DNA of 12,184 bases from the NCBI GenBank assembly GCA_963205465.1, contig CAUJKG010000307.1, positions 1-12,184 on the forward strand, given 5' to 3'. Below the pieces are notes generated by a model. The model was not told the origin of the DNA, ran no database searches, and saw only the letters and a list, made by a program, of their open reading frames with translations. Every line of letters begins with the position of its first letter. The first letter of the stretch is position 1. Shown here in pieces: positions 1 through 6,531 of this stretch. A program made the translations under genes and the position numbers. Origin of the DNA: Pseudomonadota bacterium. Its GTDB lineage: Bacteria; Pseudomonadota; Alphaproteobacteria; Rhizobiales; Xanthobacteraceae.

Positions 1-1994
1 AACCGCAGATCATCGACCGGCCGAACAATCGCGTCGATCTCGTTTTCCAAATCAAGGAAGGCGATCGCACTACGATCCGTACTATCAATTTCACCGGCAA
101 CAACGTCTATTCCGCCGCGCGGCTGCGCGATGTGATCAACACCACGCAGTCGAACTGGCTGAGCTGGTTGCGCAATAGCGATGTCTATGATCCGGATCGC
201 GTCAACGCCGATCAGGAGCTGTTGCGCCGGTTCTATCTGAAGAACGGCTATGCCGACTTCCGCATTCTGTCGGCAACCGTCGATCTCGACCGCAAGAACA
301 ACGGCTTCGTGCTGAACTTCGTGCTCGATGAAGGTCCGCAATATCGCTTCGGCAATGTCGATGCGGTGTCGAACGTTCGCGATCTTGATCCGAACGTGGT
401 GCGCGGGCTGATCCGTGGTTCGCGCGGCCAGGTTTACAACGCCGAGAACGTTGAAAAGACCGTCGAGCTGATCACGATCGAGCTCGCCAACCGCGGCTAT
501 GCCTTTGCCCAGGTGCGCCCGCGCGGCGATCGCGATTTCCAGGGCCGGCTCATCAATGTCACCTATGTGATCGATGAAGGCTCACGCGTTTATGTCGAGC
601 GGATCAACATCCGCTCCAATACGCGCACCCGCGATTACGTCATCCGCCGCGAGTTCGATATCCTCGAAGGCGATCCTTACAACCGCGTGCTCGTCAACCG
701 CGCCGAGCGCCGGCTGAAGAATCTTGGCTACTTCAAGAACGTGCGCATCGCGACTGAGCCCGGCTCGGCGCCGGATCGCGTGATCCTCAACGTTGATGTC
801 GAAGAGCAGCTGACAGGCGAATTCTCCATCGCGGCTGGTTACTCGACGCAGGATGGTGTCATCGGCGAATTGACGATCGGCGAGCGCAACTTCCTTGGCC
901 GTGGCCAGTATGTGCGCACTGCGTTGCAGTACGGCGAGCGCGTGAAGGGTATCGAGTTTTCCTTCACCGAGCCGTATTTCATGGACTATAGGCTCGCGGC
1001 AGGCTTCGACATTTTCTACAAGAAAACCGAGCCTTCGACGCTCGTGCAGTACGGCATCGATACGATCGGTGGCACGCTGCGCGCGGCGGCGCGTCTGAAC
1101 GAAGAAATCACGCTGCAGGTTCGCTACAGCATCTATCAGCGCGAGATCACGGCCGATCCGGGCTATCTCGATGGTTGCGGTATTGTCGGTGGCATTGGCG
1201 TCGGTACTTGCGCGGGCCTGAACCAGACGCAAATCACAGCGGGTGGCTTCAATAGCTACGAAGTTTCGAACGCGATCCGCCAGATGCTGGGTCAGCAGCC
1301 GATCACCTCGGCGATCGGTTATACGCTGAGCTATAACTCGCTCGACAACGTAAAAGATCCGACGACCGGCATCTATGCGAGCTTCTCGCAGGATTTCGCT
1401 GGCGTCGGCGGTGACGTGAAATTCGTCAGGACTACCGCGGAAGCGCGCGTCTACAGGCCGATCACCGGCGACTTCGTCGGTATGGTCAAGGTTTCCGGCG
1501 GCCACGTGTTCTCGTGGGGTGGCGAAGAGCTTCGGTTCATCGACCATTTCAACAACGCGCACACGCTGGTTCGTGGTTTTGCGACCCAGGGCTTCGGTCC
1601 GCGCGACGTGAACCAGAACCTGAGCTTCTATGATTCGCTCGGCGGCACGACCTATTGGGCTGCTTCTGCTGAATTGCAGTTTCCGCTTTGGTTCATGCCG
1701 AAGGAAATCGGCATCAAGTCGGCGATCTTCGTCGATGCTGGATCGCTGTTTAATTACAACGGCAATACGAACGTCACCGGTCCTGGCATCCCGATTCCGG
1801 GAAGCTGCCCGCCGGGATCGTCCGGCTCGAATATCTGCGTATTCGACGACAGTTCGATCCGCGCTTCTGCTGGTGTGAGCTTGATCTGGTCGTCGCCGTT
1901 CGGTCCGCTGCGGTTCGACTTCGCGCTTCCGATCGCGAAGGGGCCTTACGACAGAACCCAGTTCTTCCGCTTTGGCGGCGGTGCGAAATTCTAG
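1..1994 (+). CDS. bamA: Outer membrane protein assembly factor BamA, 5'-truncated by window edge
   Basis: BamA is the Omp85-family core of the BAM complex, which folds and inserts beta-barrel proteins into the outer membrane. The reading frame is already open at the window start (first full codon at base 3), so the true start, signal peptide, POTRA1 and most of POTRA2 lie upstream; 663 complete codons are visible. Reading on: the end of POTRA2 (NNRVDLVFQIKEG), POTRA3 (about 66-330), POTRA4 (about 333-577), POTRA5 (about 579-815), then the 16-strand barrel. The barrel carries the conserved loop-6 VRGF motif (codons 1569-1580) and ends in GGGAKF, with the C-terminal Phe of an outer-membrane beta-signal. 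The only four cysteines seen fall as two close pairs in probable surface loops (codons at 1176/1209 and 1806/1836). It is followed 45 nt later by lpxD with no terminator between, a usual alphaproteobacterial arrangement. An internal GTG at 132 is not the start. Confidence 0.97.
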   Translation, partial: PQIIDRPNNRVDLVFQIKEGDRTTIRTINFTGNNVYSAARLRDVINTTQSNWLSWLRNSDVYDPDRVNADQELLRRFYLKNGYADFRILSATVDLDRKNNGFVLNFVLDEGPQYRFGNVDAVSNVRDLDPNVVRGLIRGSRGQVYNAENVEKTVELITIELANRGYAFAQVRPRGDRDFQGRLINVTYVIDEGSRVYVERINIRSNTRTRDYVIRREFDILEGDPYNRVLVNRAERRLKNLGYFKNVRIATEPGSAPDRVILNVDVEEQLTGEFSIAAGYSTQDGVIGELTIGERNFLGRGQYVRTALQYGERVKGIEFSFTEPYFMDYRLAAGFDIFYKKTEPSTLVQYGIDTIGGTLRAAARLNEEITLQVRYSIYQREITADPGYLDGCGIVGGIGVGTCAGLNQTQITAGGFNSYEVSNAIRQMLGQQPITSAIGYTLSYNSLDNVKDPTTGIYASFSQDFAGVGGDVKFVRTTAEARVYRPITGDFVGMVKVSGGHVFSWGGEELRFIDHFNNAHTLVRGFATQGFGPRDVNQNLSFYDSLGGTTYWAASAELQFPLWFMPKEIGIKSAIFVDAGSLFNYNGNTNVTGPGIPIPGSCPPGSSGSNICVFDDSSIRASAGVSLIWSSPFGPLRFDFALPIAKGPYDRTQFFRFGGGAKF

Positions 1995-2039
1995 TTTCCT
2001 GATTTCGCGCCGTCCGCAAAGGCTATCGACGGCTTTGGG

Positions 2040-3098
2040 ATGACCGACCCGGAATTCTTCAACGCGCGCGGTCCGCTTGCGCTCGCCGCCATTGGTGAAA
2101 TGACTGGTGCTACGCTGCCCCCGGGCAGTGCAGGGCTTGTCGTGCGTGGTGCAAAGCCGCTCGATATTGCCGGACCGGACGACATCGCCTTTTACGAGGA
2201 CGAAGCTTATGCAGACGCGCTCGCGTCCTGCGATGCGGTCGCCTGCTTTGTGTCGCAAAAGCTTGCCGGCAGCGTTCCGAAGCACATCGTTCCGCTCATC
2301 ACCCCGAAACCCTACGTAGCCTTCGTGCAGGTGGCGCGCGCCCTTTTTCCGGACGACCTGCGCCCGCTTTCAATTGTCGGAACGCGCGGCGTTGATCCGG
2401 AAGCCTCGGTTCATGAGGACGCGAGATTGGAAGATGGTGTCGTCGTCGATCCGGGCGCCGTTATCGGGCCGGATGCAGAGATCGGGGCGGGTACGATTGT
2501 CTGCGCCAATGTCGTGATCGGCCCTAACGTTCGCATTGGGCGCGATTGCAGTATTGGTCCGGGCGCGAGCATCACGCATGCGCTCATTGGCGACCGTGTC
2601 ATCATTCATGCGGGCGTCCGCATTGGGCAGGATGGCTTTGGCTACATTCCCGGCAGGCGTCACCTGAAAGTGCCGCAGCTCGGCCGGGTCATCATTCAGG
2701 ACGACGTCGAGATCGGCGCTGGGACCACGGTCGACCGTGGCGGTGGGCGTGATACCGTAATCGGCGAGGACTCGAAAATCGATAACCTGGTGCAGATCGC
2801 CCATAATGTTTCGATCGGCCGGCATTGCATCATCGCGGGGCATGTCGGGCTCTCGGGGAGCGTTACGCTCGGCGACGGCGTTATGCTGGGCGGAAAAGTT
2901 GGAATTGCCGACCACCGCTCCATTGGTGATCGTGCGCAGCTGATCGCGCTTTCCGGCGTCATGCATGACGTCCCAGCAGGAGAGCGCTGGGGCGGTGCGC
3001 CTGCGAAGCCGTTGCGGGAATATTTTCGCGAACAGGTTGCGCTCCAGCGGCTCGCGGCGAGGCCGGGCAAAGGCAAAGAAACGAAGGACCGCGGCTGA
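2040..3098 (+). CDS. lpxD: UDP-3-O-(3-hydroxyacyl)glucosamine N-acyltransferase LpxD
   Basis: LpxD adds the second 3-hydroxyacyl chain, from acyl-ACP, to the 2-amino group of the LpxC product in lipid A synthesis; it works as a cytosolic trimer. The 352 residues fit the family (E. coli about 341). Residues about 1-105 form the N-terminal nucleotide-binding domain. Residues about 115-310 are left-handed beta-helix hexapeptide repeats of the [LIV]-G-x4 type (VIGPDAEIGAG and similar). A C-terminal helix is rich in Arg and Lys. The block IDNLVQIAHNVSIG places the catalytic His at residue 255, matching E. coli H239. The ATG at 2040 gives the expected N-terminus (PEFF...GPLALAAI), although the ribosome binding site is poor: AAAGG at 2018-2022 lies 17 nt away. 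Downstream fabZ starts after 23 nt, so co-transcription is likely. Confidence 0.97.
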   Translation: MTDPEFFNARGPLALAAIGEMTGATLPPGSAGLVVRGAKPLDIAGPDDIAFYEDEAYADALASCDAVACFVSQKLAGSVPKHIVPLITPKPYVAFVQVARALFPDDLRPLSIVGTRGVDPEASVHEDARLEDGVVVDPGAVIGPDAEIGAGTIVCANVVIGPNVRIGRDCSIGPGASITHALIGDRVIIHAGVRIGQDGFGYIPGRRHLKVPQLGRVIIQDDVEIGAGTTVDRGGGRDTVIGEDSKIDNLVQIAHNVSIGRHCIIAGHVGLSGSVTLGDGVMLGGKVGIADHRSIGDRAQLIALSGVMHDVPAGERWGGAPAKPLREYFREQVALQRLAARPGKGKETKDRG

Positions 3099-3121
3099 GC
3101 AAGAGATCGGAAACCGAGGCT

Positions 3122-3577
3122 ATGAACGCTGAAACGAAGTCCAATATCATTGAACCGGCGGAACTCCTGCAGCTACTGCCGCATCGCTATCCGTTTCTGC
3201 TCGTTGACCGGATCATCGAGGTGGACGCCGACTTGTCCTGCATCGGCATCAAGAATGTTAGTTTCAACGAACAGTTCTTTCAGGGACACTTCCCGGAACG
3301 TCCGGTGATGCCGGGCGTGTTGATGATCGAGGGAATGGCGCAGACTGCCGGCGCGATCTGCTCGAGAAGCACGGGTCTCGGCGGCACGCCGAACGTGTTC
3401 TTTCTCACCGTCGACAAAGCGAAGTTCAGGAAGCCCGTGCTGCCCGGCGACACCATCGAATATCACATGAAACAGATCAGGAAGCGCCGCACGATGTGGT
3501 GGTTCAAGGGCGACGCCAAGGTGCGCGGCGAACTCGTCTGCGAAGCCGAGGTCGGCGCCATGATCGTGGTAGACTGA
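3122..3577 (+). CDS. fabZ: 3-hydroxyacyl-[ACP] dehydratase FabZ
   Basis: FabZ dehydrates 3-hydroxyacyl-ACP to trans-2-enoyl-ACP in type II fatty acid elongation. It competes with LpxA and LpxD for 3-hydroxyacyl-ACP, which explains its conserved place inside the lpx cluster. The protein is a single hot-dog fold of 151 residues, the usual length. The signature GHFPERPVMPGVLMIEGMAQ supplies the catalytic His56 and Glu70 of the His/Glu dyad. LPHRYPFLLVDRI near the N-terminus is also typical of FabZ and separates it from FabA. The ATG at 3122 follows a GAGG at 3117-3120 that is too close to be an ideal ribosome binding site. The stop is only 2 nt before the GTG of lpxA, so lpxA translation probably depends on fabZ translation. 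Confidence 0.97.
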   Translation: MNAETKSNIIEPAELLQLLPHRYPFLLVDRIIEVDADLSCIGIKNVSFNEQFFQGHFPERPVMPGVLMIEGMAQTAGAICSRSTGLGGTPNVFFLTVDKAKFRKPVLPGDTIEYHMKQIRKRRTMWWFKGDAKVRGELVCEAEVGAMIVVD

Positions 3578-3579
3578 AC

Positions 3580-4380
3580 GTGGCAAAGATCGCTCCCACC
3601 GCGAGCGTCGCGGACGGCGCGAAACTCGGCGCCGATGTCGTGATCGGCCCTTATTGCGTGATCGGTCCCGAAGTCACGATCGGAGACGGCGCGCAGCTGG
3701 TCTCCCATGTTTCCATCCAGGGCATCACCGAGATCGGCGCGGGCGCGAAAATTCAGCCATTTTCCTCGCTCGGAAGTCCGCCGCAGTCGGTGCATTATAA
3801 AGGCGAAGCATCGCGGTTGATCGTCGGCAGGAATGCAGACATTCGCGAAGGCGTGACCATGAACACTGGCACAGCGGGCGGCCGGATGGAAACGCGCGTC
3901 GGCGACAACTGTATGTTCATGGTCGGCGCACATGTCGGGCACGACTGCATCGTCGGCAACAACGTGATCTTCGCGAATAACGCGACTCTTGGCGGGCATG
4001 CCGAAATCGGAGATTTTACTTTTATCGGCGGCCTTGGCGCCGTGCACCAGAATGCGAGGGTCGGAGAGCAGGCGATCCTCGGCGGGTGCGCCGGCATTCG
4101 TCACGACGTGATCCCGTTCGGCGCAACCGATGCACGCGGCAATCTCGGCGGACTGAATTTGGTCGGCTTGAAGCGGCGCGGTTTCAGCCGCGATACGATC
4201 CACAAACTTCGCGCCGCCTATCGCGAGATATTTTTCGGAAGCGGCGCGCTCGCCGAGCGGGTCGAAGCCGTGGCGCAGGCTTATGCTGGCGATCCCGCCG
4301 TTGAAAAGGTAGTCACGTTCATCCGCGGCGCTGGCAAGCGGCGTCTGAATACGCCTACCACGCGGCACGAGGGAGAGTAG
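3580..4380 (+). CDS. lpxA: Acyl-[ACP]:UDP-N-acetylglucosamine (or 3-amino analogue) O/N-acyltransferase LpxA
   Basis: LpxA performs the first step of lipid A synthesis, moving a 3-hydroxyacyl chain from ACP to position 3 of the UDP-sugar. I chose the GTG at 3580, 2 nt after the fabZ stop, because it gives 266 residues (E. coli 262) starting right at the first hexapeptide coil; an upstream ATG in frame would add an unrelated tail overlapping fabZ. Residues about 2-190 are hexapeptide repeats; about 195-260 form the helical C-terminal domain (GLKRRGFSR). Against E. coli, catalytic H125 corresponds to H121, and H122, H144 and H160 to H118, H140 and H156. E. coli G173, the acyl-length ruler, corresponds to G169, consistent with long 3-hydroxyacyl chains such as C14. 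E. coli K76 and H99 are replaced by H72 and N95, which bear on which UDP-sugar is used. No clear Shine-Dalgarno is present; coupling to fabZ is likely. Confidence 0.96.
   Translation: MAKIAPTASVADGAKLGADVVIGPYCVIGPEVTIGDGAQLVSHVSIQGITEIGAGAKIQPFSSLGSPPQSVHYKGEASRLIVGRNADIREGVTMNTGTAGGRMETRVGDNCMFMVGAHVGHDCIVGNNVIFANNATLGGHAEIGDFTFIGGLGAVHQNARVGEQAILGGCAGIRHDVIPFGATDARGNLGGLNLVGLKRRGFSRDTIHKLRAAYREIFFGSGALAERVEAVAQAYAGDPAVEKVVTFIRGAGKRRLNTPTTRHEGE
4371..4375 (+). promoter_or_regulatory. Ribosome binding site supporting the TTG start of lpxI
   Basis: GGGAG lies 6 nt upstream of the TTG at 4382, inside the last codons of lpxA. It is the best Shine-Dalgarno match of the lpxA-lpxI-lpxB run. Because the TTG directly follows the lpxA stop and no other suitably placed start is visible, it supports TTG as the real start. 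Confidence 0.6.
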
Positions 4381-4381
4381 G

Positions 4382-5278
4382 TTGTCTGCTGCCGGCGCAT
4401 ACGATAGCGCGCCGCGAACGAGCGAGCAGAACAAGCCCCTCGCGATCGTTTGCGGGGGTGGCGCGTTTCCCACAGCAGTCGTCGAAGCGGTGCTGAAGCA
4501 AGGCCGCGGCGTTCATCTCTTTTTGCTGCGCGGCTTTGCCGATCCTGCGCTCGAACGTTATCCGCATGACTGGGTGAAGCTCGGCTCGTTCGCGCAGTTC
4601 GTCTCGGTGACGCGCAAACGCGACATCCGGGAGGTGGTTTTCATCGGGAGCGTTTTGCGGCCGCGGTTCTCGCAGATCGGTTTCGACTGGCGGTCTCTGC
4701 TCCTGGTGCCGCGCCTGACCGGGCTATTTCTCGGCGGCGACAACCAGCTGCTTTCCGGCCTTACGAAGATCCTGAGCGAGCACGGTTATGTGCTACGCGG
4801 TGCGCACGAGGTAGCGCCGGAAATTCTTATTCCCGAAGGCTTGGCTACCAATGCTGCGCCGGATGAAAGCGCCCGCGCGGATATCACTTTCGGCGTGGAT
4901 TTGCTCAAAACCATTGATCGCTTCGATATCGGTCAGGCTGCCGTTATTGCGGGACGGCGCGTGCTTGCGGTCGAAGGCCCTGAAGGAACGGCCTTGATGC
5001 TCCAGCGGATCGCAGACATGCGCCGGAACGGACGGTTGCGGCTGAAGGAGCGTGAGGGCGTGCTGGTGAAGATGCCAAAGCCTTCGCAGGAACGCAGGAT
5101 CGATCTTCCAGCGATCGGCAGCGACACGCTTGATCAGGTCAAAGCGGCCGGTCTTGCCGGCATCGCGATCGAGGCGCTCGGAACGATTGTGACCGACGCA
5201 CAGCAGTTCGTGCAGGTGGCGGAGGCCGCGGGATTGTTCGTGATCGCGCTGCCGCCAGCGAAGCGAGACCCGGCGTGA
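4382..5278 (+). CDS. lpxI: UDP-2,3-diacylglucosamine pyrophosphatase LpxI (DUF1009 family)
   Basis: LpxI hydrolyses UDP-2,3-diacylglucosamine to lipid X and UMP. It replaces the unrelated metallophosphoesterase LpxH in alphaproteobacteria and was characterised in Caulobacter. The 298 residues start at TTG 4382, one base after the lpxA stop. A variable tail of about 18 residues precedes the N-terminal domain, which opens with LAIVCGGGAFP. The segment LGGDNQLLSGLTKIL and the C-terminal block KMPKPSQERRIDLPAIGSDT are family hallmarks. Asp241 in RIDLPAIG probably matches the metal-binding, catalytically required Asp225 of Caulobacter LpxI (matched by motif from memory). The stop overlaps the lpxB start in a GTGA, so the enzymes making and using lipid X are translationally coupled. 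Confidence 0.95.
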   Translation: MSAAGAYDSAPRTSEQNKPLAIVCGGGAFPTAVVEAVLKQGRGVHLFLLRGFADPALERYPHDWVKLGSFAQFVSVTRKRDIREVVFIGSVLRPRFSQIGFDWRSLLLVPRLTGLFLGGDNQLLSGLTKILSEHGYVLRGAHEVAPEILIPEGLATNAAPDESARADITFGVDLLKTIDRFDIGQAAVIAGRRVLAVEGPEGTALMLQRIADMRRNGRLRLKEREGVLVKMPKPSQERRIDLPAIGSDTLDQVKAAGLAGIAIEALGTIVTDAQQFVQVAEAAGLFVIALPPAKRDPA

Positions 5279-6435
5279 GCGAAATCTTTCTGGTCGCTGC
5301 CGAAGCTTCGGGAGATCGGCTTGGCGCAAGCCTCATGGCGGCGTTGAAGCGCAGGGAACCTTCGCTGACGTTCCGTGGCATCGGCGGGGAAGCAATGGCC
5401 CAAGAAGGGCTTTCCAGCCTCTATCCGATGGCGGAGCTATCCGTTTTCGGTTTTGCCGACGTCATCAAAAGCGTCTCCCGATTGCGCGCGCGTATCCGGG
5501 ACACCGTCGAGGCGGTGGTGGCGCAGCCGCCGGCAGTACTGATCCTGATCGATAGTTTCGGATTGAGTTTCCGGATCGCGAAGCGGGTCCGTAAGCGCTT
5601 GCCGCATCTGCCGATTATCAAATACGTCGCGCCGCAGGTTTGGGTATGGCGGCAGTATCGCGCCGCGGCGATGAAGCCCTATTTCGATCATACGCTGGCG
5701 CTGTTTCCGTTCGAGCCGGAGGTTCACCGCAATCTGGGCGGCCCGCCGTGCACTTATATTGGTCATCCCATTCTCGAGGAACTGCCGCGCCTGCGCCCCG
5801 ATGCGGACGAAGCCGCGCGCCGCGAGCGACAGCCGCCGGTTGTCGTTGTGATGCCGGGCAGCCGGCGTTCGGAGTTGCGCGATCTCATGGCGACGTTCGG
5901 CGAAGTCGTCGCGGGGCTCAAAGCGCAGCTTGGGGCGATCGAAGTGCTGCTGCCGACGTTGCCGCATCTGAAGCCGCTCGTCGAGGAAGCCGCCGCACGC
6001 TGGTCCGTAGCGCCGAAGATCCTGTCGAGCGAGGAGGAGAAGTTTGCCGCGATGCGCGTCGCCCGGGTCGCAATCGCGGCTTCGGGAACCGCGACGCTCG
6101 AACTTGCACTAGCTGGCGTGCCCCATGTGGGGGCCTACCGGATCCGCTGGTGGGAGGCCGCAATTGCACGCATGCTGGTACAGGTAAACATGGCGCTTCT
6201 GCCGAATATTCTGTTAAATGAGCGTATGGTTCCCGAATTGTTGCAGGAGGATTGCACCGCCGGGAAAATCACTGATGCAGCGCTGCCGTTATTCGGCTCG
6301 GGACCGGAAAGACGCCGTCAAATCGAGGCTTTTGCCCGTCTTGATGTCATTCTCGCGACGCCGGAGCCGCCGAGCGATCGAGCTGCCGCGGTAGTGCTGC
6401 AAATCCTGGCGGATAGTGCTGCAAAGATGCACTAG
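5275..6435 (+). CDS. lpxB: Lipid-A-disaccharide synthase LpxB (GT19)
   Basis: LpxB joins lipid X to UDP-2,3-diacylglucosamine, forming the beta-1,6 disaccharide of lipid A at the inner face of the cytoplasmic membrane. The 386 residues are normal for the family. The GTG start at 5275 overlaps the lpxI stop by 4 nt. Visible motifs: AAEASGD (residues 8-14, holding the conserved Glu10), IGG (36-38), YVAPQVWVWR (117-126), FPFEPEV (144-150), MPGSRRSE (193-200, Arg197 matching E. coli R201), and the donor-site ASGTATLE (269-276). Asp93 matches E. coli D98, which is essential, but the residues just after it read SFGLS where most homologues have (S/A)PDF and a second acidic residue. The rest of the protein looks intact, so I regard it as functional. 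The GC-rich C-terminal part is ordinary and no terminator with a T-run follows. Confidence 0.95.
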   Translation: MSEIFLVAAEASGDRLGASLMAALKRREPSLTFRGIGGEAMAQEGLSSLYPMAELSVFGFADVIKSVSRLRARIRDTVEAVVAQPPAVLILIDSFGLSFRIAKRVRKRLPHLPIIKYVAPQVWVWRQYRAAAMKPYFDHTLALFPFEPEVHRNLGGPPCTYIGHPILEELPRLRPDADEAARRERQPPVVVVMPGSRRSELRDLMATFGEVVAGLKAQLGAIEVLLPTLPHLKPLVEEAAARWSVAPKILSSEEEKFAAMRVARVAIAASGTATLELALAGVPHVGAYRIRWWEAAIARMLVQVNMALLPNILLNERMVPELLQEDCTAGKITDAALPLFGSGPERRRQIEAFARLDVILATPEPPSDRAAAVVLQILADSAAKMH

Positions 6436-6458
6436 CTTTCCGGCAACAGCCGGTTAAG
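6436..6458 (+). other. Small hairpin just after lpxB
   Basis: Directly after the lpxB stop, CCGGC (6440-6444) and GCCGG (6449-6453) form a perfect 5-bp stem with an AACA loop. CTT (6436-6438) and AAG (6456-6458) could extend it across a small internal loop. No T-run follows, so it is not a convincing intrinsic terminator. It might slow transcription or protect the lpxB mRNA 3' end before the acquired fabH-type gene. The rest of the 96-nt gap to the next start shows no promoter that I can support. Confidence 0.3.
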
Positions 6459-6531
6459 ACTCAAAATGCTAGGATTTCGAACGGATTCGAAGAAGCCAAA
6501 ATCGGCCAATCCAGCGAGGTCTGAGAGTACG

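Noticed and set aside
582..2285. A 567-codon open frame on the minus strand opposite bamA and lpxD
   Set aside because: It lies antisense to a clear BamA/LpxD coding region, is Arg-rich with no recognisable domain, and crosses two real genes. It is a GC-rich shadow frame.
2480..2960. Repeated GGC/ATT-rich pattern in lpxD, and similarly in lpxA
   Set aside because: It reflects hexapeptide repeats of the beta-helix protein fold, not tandem DNA repeats or a CRISPR array.
3496..3579. Upstream in-frame ATG for lpxA inside fabZ
   Set aside because: It would add 28 Arg-rich residues overlapping fabZ; the GTG at 3580 gives the expected LpxA N-terminus and length.
6436..6458. Intrinsic terminator after lpxB
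   Set aside because: The stem is only 5 bp and no T-run follows; kept only as a small hairpin.
6466..6531. Upstream ATG adding 22 residues to the fabH-type protein
   Set aside because: The added tail has no counterpart in FabH proteins and the ATG lacks a ribosome binding site; ATG 6532 with GAGAG upstream fits family length better.
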